A stretch of 64,000 nucleotides of DNA from assembly GCA_022376515.1 (NCBI GenBank), contig WTXI01000101.1:1-64000 (forward strand), in the 5' to 3' direction. This DNA comes from Lactifluus volemus (Eukaryota > Basidiomycota > Agaricomycetes > Russulales > Russulaceae). The position numbers were made by a program, and so were the translations under genes. Below the pieces are notes generated by a model. That model did no database searches, had not been told where the DNA came from, and saw only the letters and a list, made by a program, of their open reading frames with translations. Position 1 is the stretch's first letter. Each line of letters opens with the position of its first letter. Positions 33,380-45,433 of the stretch are shown here, piece after piece.

Positions 33380-36278
33380 CTAGCACCAAGGTGTCTTGAC
33401 TGCGACGCGGAAAATCCAATTGTCGATGGACAGATGATGTTTGGGTCTTTTGAAGTCGCTCGCAAACTTCGGCCTCGTAGAGGTCTTTCGACAGGGCGAT
33501 TTGCTTCTGTCATGATGCTTGTTACTCCAGATGTTCGGGTCCCTCAACGTCTCCAGGATGCGGAAGAGCAGGTAATGGTTTGCGTCGCAGAATTGCGAGC
33601 TCACGCAGAGGAACTTGCTAAACGAGAGCGTCGCCACTGCCCACAGCGTCGTGTTCTGTCCAAAATAATTTGGTTGGTGCTGAGCGGCGAAATGCTAGAG
33701 ATTTACGAACCTTAAATTGATCGGGCCGACCGCATACACGGACCAGTAGAGGCCCATATAGTGCGAGGAGCGAATCGGGACCGTACAAGAGCTCCGTCTC
33801 GCGCACAGTAGCTATGCGGTCGCCGATCTCATCCTCTGCATTTCCAGCAACCTGGTCAAGCACCTCTCCATCCTTACTCACAGCGTCGTTTCCAGTACCC
33901 CTTGCGAGCTTCTCAGCTATGAGAGCGTGAGAAGAAGCAAAAAAGAGGCAGCCGTTCATGCACGTAAGAAGACATATACCTAGTTCCTTTTCCTGTTTCT
34001 GGCGCTTCCACTCGCGTTCGACGAGTTCCAAGTAGACGATGTGCTTGACCGCGACGTGACCCACTACAAACAGTAGTTGGCTCAGCTCGAATGCGTCCCC
34101 AGTGTCATCGCTCTTCGCGGTGTTCCCCGTTAGAGCTCCCTGCGCCGAACCAGGCACGGTTGAGATCAACACCTGCGCGCTCGGCGGTGGATCCTCATCC
34201 GGTACCGCAAACGACACCTGTTCTTCGGTAGCAGAGGGTACCGGTCTCTCTCGCCGGCGGAACGCACGCCGCGATAGGATCTTGATAAGCGTATTGCTTA
34301 ACACTTCCGGCTAGTCTCCGAGCGCGTAGGCGGTGCTGATGGTTTGTTCGGCGAGCGCAAACCGCTCGCGTGAGCGACACGGGTGCTCAATAGCTTCTTG
34401 CAATTTGCGGAAGACGGGACCGTCCATGTCAAGGCGGTCTCGCCGCCATCCTTGGCTCTGGAGGACTCGGGTTCGTCCTCGTCCATGATGCTGTCGACCT
34501 CGTCCGAATCATCATCTTCCTCATCAACATCCATCGCGTCTTCAGCATTTTTGTTTCGACGCCTGTTCGATGACAATCAGCAACAAACTCGTTGTTTGAG
34601 AGGGGACGGCATTACCGCGATCGCTTCTTTAGCTGTAGAAGACTCCGCAGCCTCATCTCCGTCAGCTTCTCCCGTGTTTCCAGATAGGGCGTCGTCTAGC
34701 ACCTTTTCCGTTTTCTGCAACTCCTTCACCACTTCACGATACCGATATTCCCACTCCTCCATCCCGAGCGAGCCGCCGTGCATCAATCCGTACGGATGCG
34801 TCACCATCAGCTTGGCGATCAACGAAATCCCGTTCCTGCGCACGCCCGCCACCTTGTCCTCGAGCGCGGACACTGCCACGCGAGTGATGACGAGGCGCTG
34901 TTTGGGGAATTTCACGGGCAGGTCGCAGAGCCGGCTGAGGACGGTGAACACTTTGGAGCGGACGTAGGACGAAAGGCCGAGAGTGCGCTCGAGGAGCAGA
35001 TCGTAGAGACCGTTGGGCTGTTTCTGCGTCTGGTGCGCGTCGCTCGTGAAATCTTCAGAACAAGCGAGCTCGCGGATGAGACAGCCGATGCTTTCGACAA
35101 TCGGCATGCGCATCGGATATGACTGTGTTTATGTATGTCATAAGACCCCGTAGACAGTCGAAAAGAATGAGAGAGTATGTAGGAAAATGCACCTCTGAGT
35201 CCAAGTGCGAGTGCAGCAAGCTAATCTGTTTCAGGACTGCTCGCGAAGCCCACTCTTCGAATTGCGTGAGGAACCTAGAAAAGTTCCTTTGACCCTTGGT
35301 ATCTTGCCCATTGAAGCTCTTCGCAGCGATCTCGCAGAGGATCTCCTCGCCGAGTTGTGCGTGGTCGAATTCCTTCAACAGCACGTTAAGACACTCCGCC
35401 ATGGGTTCGGAGAGGTGCTCGTAGTACTGCAAGGATTGCATGATCGAGGTTTGTGCGGCAGGTCCGTGCCCATGATGTCTGACCGCGAGACGGATGACTT
35501 CGTAGACTCCAAGCTTGGTAGGCTGGGACTTCATGTACTGCTCATTCTCCATAGCGTGGTACGCAGGCGCAGTGAGACACCTACCGAGCAAGGGACATTT
35601 TGCCCTGTAGTAAGTGAAGCTGATACGGCGACTATGAGGAAATGACGCACCCGATAAAAGTATCCCTCTCCCCGCTCACAGTCCAAATCTTGGACGTCTT
35701 CAACTTCAAAACCTTGGCGATCAGCATAAGAATAGGTGCAATTTAGTCTTTCCATGACCATTCGGCTGCCTTGTTCTTGGAAGCAACTCTCGATTGCGTT
35801 GCCTTTCCCGCCCCGTCCCTTCCGAGACTTTGCGGGTACCGTGGCAGCAGACGCGTCCTCGTCAGGTACGTTGACGTTCTCCACTGAGCGGGCCGACCAT
35901 TTGAGGAAGAAGGCATACATCTCCATCGATACTTCATGTCCTGCACACGTCTGCTGACGGCAAAGCCAGACATGACAACGTCAAGTAGTTTGTTCATCAA
36001 GATACCGGGCACCGCATTGACGAATTTGAGAAAAGAGCACAAGATGTCAAACGTATCTGGAGATGTGACGGCTTCGAAGGACTCTGCTATGGCTCGGACA
36101 GACTCTGTAATAAACGATGAGTGGAGGATCTTAGTGAAAGCATTTATGACACACGTTGAAGCAAAGCGTCCATCTCTACTGGTTGCATCGATCGTATGTC
36201 GTGTTCATGCTCTATAGAACAGTTCCCTGAATCTTGTAGAGCCTGAGGCTCCTCTTGGAGATCAAATTCACTCGTCAT
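33380..36278 (-). pseudogene. Condensin complex subunit 1 (CND1/YCS4) pseudogene
   Basis: Condensin subunit 1 is a HEAT-repeat protein of the chromosome-condensing complex. The start at 36278 gives MTSEFDLQEEPQALQDSG. Recognisable parts follow in order: DILCSFLKFVNAVPGILMNK, KLGVYEVIRLAVRHHGHG, FDHAQLGEEILCEIAAKSF, SVRAVLK-type and IRELACSED parts, KVFTVLSRLCDLPVKFPKQR, LMVTHPYGLMHGG, an acidic stretch, then a jump to DGPVFRKLQ-type, ISTAYALGD, RRAFRRRE, AEDEIGDRIATVRETELLYG and SFSKFLCVSSQF. A large central HEAT region is missing between the acidic stretch (about 34440) and the next part. An in-frame TAG replaces a codon in the stretch ALGD.PEV (near 34313). Similarity ends near 33521, so the C-terminus is gone. 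A working copy must lie elsewhere. Confidence 0.82.
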
Positions 36279-36606
36279 CTGGCAGTCGTTGGCCGTTATT
36301 GCCAGTCCCGAGCGCGTCGAGGGGCATCGGTCACATGTTCGACACGTGTAGTCACAGTCACGCGTCACGTCCTGTAGTGCCAGTTCAGGCGAGTGGAGAT
36401 CCGATCACTATATATGTTACAGTCCAGACGGAGGGAAAAGCTCACACAGTACCAGAGATACATCCCGACCAAGAAAAGGAATCAAACCCTTGACGTTTGA
36501 CATCTCTTCCATTGAGTATAAGATTCTCGTGAGTAGGAGGACGGTCACGGTTTAGTCTAACAAAGCAGGACAACAGTCAAGCTATTTTGCATACAATTGA
36601 TTCTAT
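36279..36606. other. Junction between condensin relic and receptor 2 3' flank
   Basis: No gene. From about 36468 to 36606 it is the receptor 3' flank shared with 10804-10943. Confidence 0.5.
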
Positions 36607-39600
36607 TTAGATAGATTGTGATAAAGTACTAGTAGCCCAATTTGATCCATAAGCAAAATCTGAGAGATCAAGCCGTGTCTCATGTTTGCCTGCAATCCAG
36701 ATAGTGCTGGGTCTATGAAGGCACGACCTATGTAGCTCGGGAATCCAAAGCACGAGTTCATTCTTTTCTCCATGTAACCAACCATCACTATCGATCAAGG
36801 ATTGGTCCGTAAATTGATTCTTAATATTTTCGGCCCTGGTTGCGGTCTTCACATGAATTGTGCCGTTGTCTGAAGCTGAGGCAGTATATCCTGTTGTGGC
36901 ATCCCACACCCGAATCGTGTCATCATACGAGGCCGATGCAATACGCTCCCCATCTGGTGAGAATGCAACAGATGTGACCGAAGTGGTGTGTCCAGTAAAC
37001 GGGCCCGCTATGATCTGTCCTGCTGTGGCATCCCACACCCGAATCGTGCGATCGAAAGAGGCCGATGCAATACACTCCCCGTCTGGTGAGAATGCAACAG
37101 ATGTGACCAAATTGGTGTGTCCGGTCAACGAGCCCGCTATGATCTGTCCTGTTGTGGCATTCCACACCCGAATTGTGCGATCATGCGAGGCCGATGTGAT
37201 ACGCTCCCCATCTGGTGAGAATGCAACAGATGCGACCGAATCAGTGTGTCCAGTAAACGGGCCCGCTACAATCTGTCCTGTTGTGGCATCCCACACCCGA
37301 ATCGTGTGATCAAAAGAGGCCGATGCGATACACTCCCCATCTGGTGAGAATGCAACAGATGTCACCCAATCGGTATGTCCAGTAAACGGGCCCGCTACGA
37401 TCTGTCCTGTTGTGGCATCCCACACCCGAATCGTGTGATCACAAGAGGCCGATGCGATACGCTCCCCTCCTGGTGAGAATGCAACTGATGTGACCGAATC
37501 GGTGTGTCCTGTAAACGGGCCCACTACAATCTGTCCTGTTGCGGCATCCCACACCCGAATCGTGTGATCATCCGAGGCCGATGCGATACACTCCCTGTCT
37601 GGCGAGAATGCAACAGATGTGACCGCATTGGTGTGTCCAGTAAACGGGCCCGCTACGATCTGTCCTGTTATGGCATCCCACACCCGAATCGTGCGATCAA
37701 AAGAGGCCGATGCGATACACTCCCCGTCTGGTGAGAATGCAACTGATGTGACCGAATCGGTGTGTCCAGTAAACGGGCCCATTACGATCTGTCCTGTTGT
37801 GGGATCCCACACCCGAATTGTGTGATCATGCGAGGCCGATGCGATACGCTCCCCGTCTGGTGAGAATGCAACCGATATGACCGGATTGGTGTGTCCAGCA
37901 AACGGGCCCGCTACGATCTGTCCTGTTGTGGCATCCCACACCCGAATCGTGCGATCAAAAGAGGCCGATGCGATACACTCCCCATCTGGTGAGAATACAA
38001 CAGATGTCACCCAATTGGTGTGTCCAGTAAACGGGCCCGCTACAATCTGTCCTGTTGTGGCATCCCATACCCGAATCGTGTGATCATCCGAGGCCGATGC
38101 GATACGCTCCCCGTCTGGTGAGAATGCAACTGATGTGACCGAATCGGTGTGTCCTGTAAACGGGCCCGCTATGATCTGTCCTGTTGCGGCATCCCACACC
38201 CGAATCGTGTGATCACAAGAGGCCGATGCGATACGCTCCCCTCCTGGTGAGAATGCAACCGATGTGACCGAATCGGTGTGTCCAGTAAACGGGTCCACTA
38301 CAATCTGTCCTGTTGTGACATTCCACACCCGAATTGTGCGATCATGCGAGGTCGATGCGATACGCTCCCCGCCTGGTGAGAATATAACCGATGTGACCGT
38401 ATCGGTGTGTCCAGTAAATGGGCCCGCTACAATCTGACCTGTTGTGGGATCCCACACCCGAATCGTGCGATCATGCGAGGCCGATGCGATACGCTCCCCG
38501 TCTGGTGAGAATGCAACTGATATGGCCCAATCGGTGGGTCCAGTAAACGGGCCCGCTACGATCTGTCCTGTTGTGGCATCCCACACCCGAATCGTGTGAT
38601 CAGAAGAGGCCGATGCGATATGCTCCCCGTCCAGGGAGAATGCAACACAAAGGACACCGGTGTCATGTACCTTAATTGTCATTTCCAGGGCAGGCCAATG
38701 CGACAACTGCCCACGTTCCAACCTCAATGTCCGAGGAAATTGGGGAAGGTATTGATGAAGGATCTGGGAAGAGGCTGGCGCGAAAGGCAGGGCAGAGACG
38801 TAGATATGTGGTGAACTTCTTGCCACCGCCTTTCCGAAATACCGCACGAATGAAGATGCATCGCTCGCCAATCCCAACAAATTCTTCACTTCCGTTTGTG
38901 AATGCTATTGCGATTTCACGCTCAAGTCACTACATGTCATATTGAATTATGCGGTGTACATACCTCTCGCCGCAGCCATACCAACAAGGATGACAATGCT
39001 CGTGAAGCAACGCCGACACTCTTCTTGACACTAAGCACTTCCAGCCAAAACAGAAATTTTGTTTCGAACAGCAATTGAAGCTTTTTGAGAACATCATGGT
39101 CGAAGGAAAGACCGAACAAATGATCGCCCCAGTATATACAAGCATATGGTAGAGCAGACGGAATACAACTGGCGATTCGAGATTCCAAGTCTGGGACGTC
39201 GCTGTTGGCGAGATATGACGACTCGAGTTTGCAGATGTTGAATTTGAGTTCATCCAGCATTAAACCAAGGCAGGAATGTGTCAACTGATGGTGAGCATCC
39301 GCGAGATCGACATAAAATACGTTGCTTGTCTTACTCGTCAGAAAGTCGCGGAATGAAGTATGGAGGGGAAGGATGGGGCCCGTTTGATCACGTGAATTCA
39401 CGTTACTCAGCAGCGAGCCGAGGTACCGGAGAATTCTGAGCACCAGGTTGGAATCTTCGGGGTGAACAATGGGTGCATGCTGTCGCAGAGCAAGCAAAGA
39501 ATTGATGGAGAGCGGTTCGATCGCAGCAAAAAGTTGTCCCATGATGGACCGAAACAGAGCCTGGGCTTCATCTGAATTAAAGTACCCTTGGAGGACTTCT

Positions 39601-42110
39601 TCGTACAAGTTGTCCAGCGGACCTTCACCACTGTGACCTCGAGAGGATCCCAACAGGCGCTGCACACACTCGTTGTAGCTAAGGCCAAGACTTGCAGGGC
39701 TGTTTATGAATCCACATGCAACGGCCGCCCACTGAAACAAGCCCTCCGACGCCCGCACTAGTTTGCTACCATGGTCTTTGAACACATCCTCGCGGAGCTT
39801 GCTCTGAATATACAAGCCAATGTCTTGCTCCGTATTGGAAGCCAGTTGGCGGTCATCCATGTACAGAGTACGGACGGACGGTGCGTTGGCGAATGCATGT
39901 TCGATGACATCTTCCGACCTCGAGGTGATGAGAATGCGAAAGTTTGGCGGGAGGTCGATGAGACGTCGAGCAAGAAACGTGTGCAATGGATTTTGGCCAT
40001 TTTTGACGCCACTCTCATCCAACCCATCGACGACGACAAGAATTGGATTACCAGGTGGTACGTTCTTGAGTGGTTCAAGGAGGAGCCAATCAAAGAGTCT
40101 ACGATAATCTCTGGTGGTACGAAGAGATGGATTCCCCGCAATGGCCCTCCTGAGGCCAAGCTTGAACGGAGGATAGCGACCGGAGAGGTCACCGGCAAGC
40201 GTCGTAAAAAAATGATAAGCTTCGTCCTTGGGTTGCTCCGCCCGCGAAAAAGCAACATAAGAACCAAGATACGTCTTGTCGAAGTGAAGTGCGACCTCGT
40301 GTGCAATTGAGGACTTTCCTGTTCCTGCTTGGCCAAAGAGAACGAGGCCACGTTCAGATTCGGAATTCTCGACCCATTTAAAGATGTGATCCAAGAAGTC
40401 TTTGCGTGTGCCTTGGTGACAGCCTTCCCTATCGGTGAATCTCCATCCTCCCAGAAGAAGGCTTTCTCCGATTATTGCGGTCATTTCTGTGTGCCTCTTG
40501 TCAGACCGATGATCGATGATCTTGAGACAATCAGAATGACGCACCAGTTTCTGATGCTAGGTTCGACATATCCGTGACCTGGGATCTCGCATCATTCCGT
40601 ATTTTAGGGACAGCAATATCTGTGGAGAATTTTCGTCGTAGTTCTCGTAGTCGGACGACGGTCTCGCGGAGGTGTTCGACATTTTCCAAAGCCCGCTTTC
40701 CTGGAAATCACATGTTGATAAGGGGCAATGAGAGAGGTCAGGATAACGTACCAACTTGTTTGGTAAACGTTTCGGTAAACGCGTACGACTTGATAAAATT
40801 GGCACATTCGGAGACGCACTGCAGCATCTCATTGAGAATTTTTGCTTGCGTAGACGCTGGTTGGATGTTCCTCAAAACATCCCCATTTCCAAATTCAAAC
40901 ACATTCAATATCGCCTCAAGGAGTGATCGGAAGTTGTCGTCACGCTGTAACTGGTGTACAAAAGTCTGCCAACAAGTCAAAAAAAAAGTGAGCGTTCCAT
41001 TTCATCCAACAAGGCAAGGGCGCGCACCTCGGGAATATTGGAGAGCTGAGTCCATGCCAAGCTGGCACGCTGAGGGGCAGCAATTAACTCGTTGAATAGT
41101 AGAGGAAAAGGTATGGGACATACTTCTTTGAGGATTGGACTGACGGTGTCCATCACCTGCTTCATAATATTAACGGCACTTTTCCATAAAGTCACCGCAT
41201 CCAAAGCTCCCTCAGCGCGATCGGGATGACGCGACATCCCCGTCTGACTGTCCGGCACTGCTCCCACAGGAGTGCCGCTGTCGACGAGAAGATCACCCGT
41301 CCTGGAAATATCAGATATAGGAGCAGTAACTGCCGTGCCAGTGAGTTGCGCGGCTTCAGTGTCAGATGGGACAATAGGACGCGTAACGCCTCCTTCAGTG
41401 ACAGGGTTGTCCAATGTGAGATTCGGGGTGTTGACTGTCGCTGTCCGAGAGGAACTTGCGTTTGATGACACTGTGATCGTTAAGACCGTGGCCGGTTCTT
41501 TTGTCTGTCTAGAATTGCCGAAAACAATGTCGAGTTCTACGTGTAGGGTGCTCAGCCAGACGCATGAGTGAAAATTCTGAGACGAACCACGAGGTGGTTC
41601 ACAGGTTATCCTCTGACTTCCAATAAGGATGTCATTCGGTTTGGTCCTTTTCTCATACAGAGATACTGTGATATGGGAGTGCCGTGGTACAATGCTGCTG
41701 GAGACTCAGCCGCAAATAAATATAAAATATGGCAATTTCTCACAAAGTGTCGAGATTCTCATTCCATTCTACGATATTCTCCCTTCTCTGTACAGATCGT
41801 GTTTGCCTCGTCGTTTCCTCGTAAGTCACAGTGACATAAAAAATTCCTTTCCTCCAGAGGAGGGTCTTGAAACGCGGAGGGTTGCGCGCTCTGACGACTG
41901 GCAGGAGAAAGAGATTTAGTACCTCTCAGAGCATGGTCATAATGGAAGTACATACCAGTCAACCGGAGCGGATGCGAGCCTGGTTGCGTTTCGGTGACCT
42001 GAGCGCGGCGGCTGTGCCTTATGTCGGAGATCTGAGAATCTGAGCTGTAATAATGATTAACAGTGGGAGACATCGGGATAGGAGACTTTGGCATACGGAT
42101 CCGGGGTCAT
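36607..42110 (-). CDS. C2-NACHT-WD40 STAND receptor 2
   Basis: Paralogue of receptor 1 with the full architecture in frame. First exon 42097-42110 (MTPDP), phase-2 intron, then a C2-like domain (PPRFKTLLWRKGIFYVTVT, HITVSLYEKRTKPNDILIG). The C2 exon runs in frame into NFHSCVWLSTLHVELDIVF, unlike receptor 1. A Ser/Thr-rich linker, the helical N-domain (DAVTLWKSAVNIMKQVMD; AKILNEMLQCVSECANFIK) and a short coiled coil (EHLRETVVRLRELR) follow. The NACHT exon (38937-40544) has GQAGTGKSS, ILVVVDGLDES and RILITSRSE. The WD exon (36607-38889 and slightly upstream) has 14 repeats of 43 residues and a C-terminal cap. Length is about 1,650 residues, normal for fungal STAND proteins. The likely role is ligand-triggered oligomerisation in self/non-self or stress signalling. 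Position relative to membranes could be set by C2, an inference. Confidence 0.88.
36860..38680 (-). repeat. WD40 high-identity repeat array, receptor 2
   Basis: Fourteen 129-bp units with the same backbone as receptor 1. Units differ mainly in the two residues after GHT (DW, DT, DS, NW, NP, NA, NL, TS), the residue after DGE (R, H, C), and the residues beside the Asp following SAS (S, H, C, D, F, Y before it; H, R, D after it). The last unit lacks about half its length and runs into YTASASDNGTIHV. Confidence 0.85.
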
Positions 42111-42744
42111 CTAGGTAGCGTTTGAGGAGAGTAAGAAAGAAAAAGATACGTGGGAGAGGTTGAGGGTTGCTGAGCCTTGAGGTAACCACGTGTCGTCTAC
42201 ATTATGCCAACTAAGGCACCATCTCACGCTCAGCGCTAGCGGGAATATCTTGGCGCTTTGGGAGGAGAATTGGCCGCGGGGGTCAGAGGAGCCTGAGGAA
42301 GGAGTCGCTCTCGCGACCGACGCCCTGAGGGCAACACGCCCCCGATGGTCCTACTATATTTTCCGAGGCAGGCCGCGGCCTCATTCGAGGACCGAGCGCG
42401 CCCGCTCGTTATTTTCTCGCGTTCTAACACGTTTTCTCTTCTCTCGAACACATTTCGACTCATTAATAGCAATTAATCAGTTGCTATGGACTCTAGTATA
42501 AATATTTCGAGCAATTAAGTTGTAAGGGCATCAGTTGTGCCCATTTTCGTTCTCGTTTTCGCGCGTGTTCCCGCCTTCTCTCATTCATTCCGCTCGTTTT
42601 CACTCTCGGACCTTCTACATTCGATCACTCGAACTTCGCGCCTTTTTCAAAAAACGTTATTACCCAAGTATTAAGCGACACTGCAAGATACTGTACTTTA
42701 CGACTCGGATCCTCGAAAGAAAAGGCCCTACACGAGACAAAGTA
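42111..42744. other. Receptor 2 upstream region
   Basis: No gene. It matches receptor 1 up to about 42240 and then diverges. The part around 42480-42650 resembles 10640-10803. A cgcgcccgctcg-rich, imperfectly palindromic stretch lies at 42370-42420. Confidence 0.4.
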
Positions 42745-44605
42745 TCAGTAAAATACGTAGGCTACGCACAGTAACGGGAACCCCGCATACAGCACCAACC
42801 AGATCATTGCGTTGTCCAAGAACTTGTTACACTTGATTGTTAGTGACCGTGCGAAGGCGGTCACGGGATGGACATTCGAACAATCAATCTTTTCACAAAT
42901 AAAAAAGAGAAAGGGCCTTTGTTGCGGTTCCTGAAACTGCAAAGCACGGGGACGGCTTGTGGGCCGCCGCTGAGAGAAGAAAGATGACCAACATGGCACG
43001 CGAGCGGGACAATTGGTACGAGCTGATTGTCGACGCCTAGACGTGTCGAAGCAGGAAGTTGTGCACGGTTCGAGAGAACACCCCAAGACGGTAAGTTCCA
43101 TTGTGACCGTACTCAGACCACAGGCAGGGACCACGTACTAGCTCGGCGAATTCGTTGCATATACACTCCGAGAGTATCTTGTCAGTCACGATGTGGCTCC
43201 GTGCTACGACGTAGAATAAAAGCAAATAGTATGCTGAATGGTAGCGACAAGTCCATGTGAAGGACTGCTCCGCTCGAATTAGCGTAGGGTGAAACGAACG
43301 TCTCGGCGATAGTATAAAGCAGAACAAAGGCGCCAAAAGTCGCGACTGTTTTCAAACACGTATAGGGTCGGATTCTGCGGACAACAAAATCAATCTTAAA
43401 CACCCAACGCAGCGACCAAGACGAACCTCTGTGTGCGGGAAACTCGAGCTCATATAGCAATGGGATAAGTTGATACATTTCAAAGTTTTTTTATGTGATA
43501 TTCTGTGGCCAGCGCACGCGTTGTGGGCCCGAGATAACCAGTTCCCATTCGAGCTCTGAATATTCTGCAGCAAGGGCTCAGATATCAGAATCTGGATGAT
43601 CTACGAGCGGATGAGATGCCACGCCTTTACGTTTCTCATCGCCCAGCGCAGTAGTTGACCCAGTTATTTTGGCGATGCGCCTGCGAAGAGCAGTGGCATT
43701 CGGCACTTCTTTGTATCAGGTGGTCACACCTTCAGGCAACTCTAGACTCTAGAGTGCCAGATGACGACGAACGTGCCTCGGTACCACTCCTGTCTGAGTC
43801 CACTTCTCGCCCAAGGTCCTCTCGGCGCATCTTCGCGTCCTCTCCCACCCACCAACTCGAGACGTCGCAACATTGTTTCAGGATCGCCGCAGATTTCTGA
43901 GAGACATAGTGTAAGGAGTCATTCGCTGCCATATAAGAATACATCTTCATTACCATGGCCCGATAGATTGGAAGGGAATTAGGCGGAATACGAATCAAGG
44001 CAGTTGAAATACGTACCAGTTTATGGAGAGTCAAGAAACCGGATTCAAGGCGCACCCGGGGCCATTGGCTATTAGATATGCGATCAGCTTGTCAGGGCGG
44101 CAAATAAAGTAGATGCACACCGATTGGAAGCCCACGTAATTGAGGCGAGGAGCGTGAATGTCTGAAGCACATGGTGGAGGACAGCACCTGTCCGATAGTA
44201 CCTGACACACCCCAGCTAACTACCTTTCGAATGGAACGCAGATTCCTGTGTTCAAGATAAGCACCGCATCGGTGAGCGCTAATGTGCGGGCGTCTCTTAA
44301 AAACGTTCGCGAACTGCAAGTTGAGCGGAGCACCATGTGTTTCTATACTATTGTAGCCTCAGCCTTGAGCCTCATGCTGTTCAGTGAGCGAATTGGGTTG
44401 AAACTGTAAGCTCCTTTTCCTTGGGTGTCGATGTCATAACTTTGGAAGGGGTTGTCGAGATAGCTCCGGAACGCGAGCAAAAAAAAGCGGGGGGAGCTTC
44501 ACACTCGCCCTCAGAATAGTCACGTGGAAACATCACGTGATCAGAGTTACCGGTAACTTTACCGGCCCGCGGGGTTTTTCCCGCGATATCATTGACATGG
44601 GCCAA
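42745..44605 (-). pseudogene. Sterol O-acyltransferase (MBOAT) pseudogene 1
   Basis: Sterol O-acyltransferases of the ER membrane esterify sterols. Family pieces appear in order on the minus strand: LNLQFANVF, then in another frame DARTLALTDAVLILNTGI, ESGFLTLHKLV, MKMYSYMAANDSLHYVSQKS, ATALRRRIAKITGSTTALGD, ELEWELVISGPQRVRWPQNI, YQLIPLLYELEFP, TVATFGAFVLLYTIAETFV, FSRTVHNFLLRHVQASTIS and a last exon ending FPLLCVAYVFY. The frame breaks several times, with stops in coding stretches (for example in SDI*ALAAEY). The catalytic His region (normally like AVLHELVM) is garbled. It is nearly full length but clearly dead. It sits just upstream of receptor 2 in the same orientation, as the shorter relics do with their C2 relics. 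Confidence 0.72.
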
Positions 44606-45312
44606 AACCGTAGTTGTGTCCGCCCTTGCGTCTGCCTGTGCGATCAGGTGAAGTTGTCTCTAGACATCCTTTTCTCGTCCGCCATGATAATATAGCCCGC
44701 CAGTTACTATTGTACCGACATTATTCTACAGGGCCCGGGTGCGTTTTAGATTGCCGACACTACCAGTCATCAGGACAGCCAAATAATGAGGGATATGACA
44801 AGTCGGACTGGGATGAAGTGCTAGAATGTATCTGAGTCACGCGTTCTCTCCGATCACAGAAAAGTGAGCGTCGTAAAACCACTACCGGGAAGGGAAATGG
44901 AAGCCCTAGCCATAGATAGAGGATGCGTCAAGGCAAAGCGTTTACTTGAATTAGTTCTTTATCTCTCGGAGTGATAGAACATTGAAATACTACTGGATGC
45001 CTGAGGTGGATAGACTATCAGTTTCAAATGACGCTTTTGAGAGATGGCTCGGCTTACATGACGATGCCACTGGGGATATTTGGTGAAACGTTGACAGGGA
45101 TTTCGTGTCCATTCTCATCCCGCACCTTCGTGACATCAAATACGGACAGCACGGACGAGACAACGGTAACGAGCGTCGCATCCACAAAGTGACGCCCAGG
45201 ACAGATCCTTTTTTCAGCACCATATGCCAATGAAATCACGGGGTCATCTCGGAGGCTCCCATCTTTATTGAGAGAAAATTCAGGGTTGAATACCGGGATC
45301 GGTGTAGATCTC
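44590..45312 (-). pseudogene. P450-3 3' end and flank, duplicated fragment
   Basis: It matches 21765-22500. It contains the end of the heme-binding exon (MISLAYGAEKRICPGRH; the family Gly before KRICPG is Glu here) and the last exon, but nothing upstream. The match breaks off at ctctggatcgtgaagga, where the 3' flank of the C2-DUF6741 gene begins. No anchor, I-helix or ExxR is present, so it is a nonfunctional tail. Confidence 0.8.
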
Positions 45313-45433
45313 TGGATCGTGAAGGATGTGTGTGGGGGGATGAACGGATGGTGGCAAGGGAGCGATTAACACCGAAGAAAGAGCGTGTGGCGAATGATGA
45401 TAAAAAATGAAGCATGGGAAATAACTTAGAGCG

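Noticed and set aside
33380..36278. First reading as a cohesin SA/SCC3 gene
   Set aside because: The pieces FDHAQLGEEI, LLERTLGLSSYVRSK, AEDEIGDRIATVRETELLYG and SFSKFLCVSSQF fit condensin subunit 1 instead.
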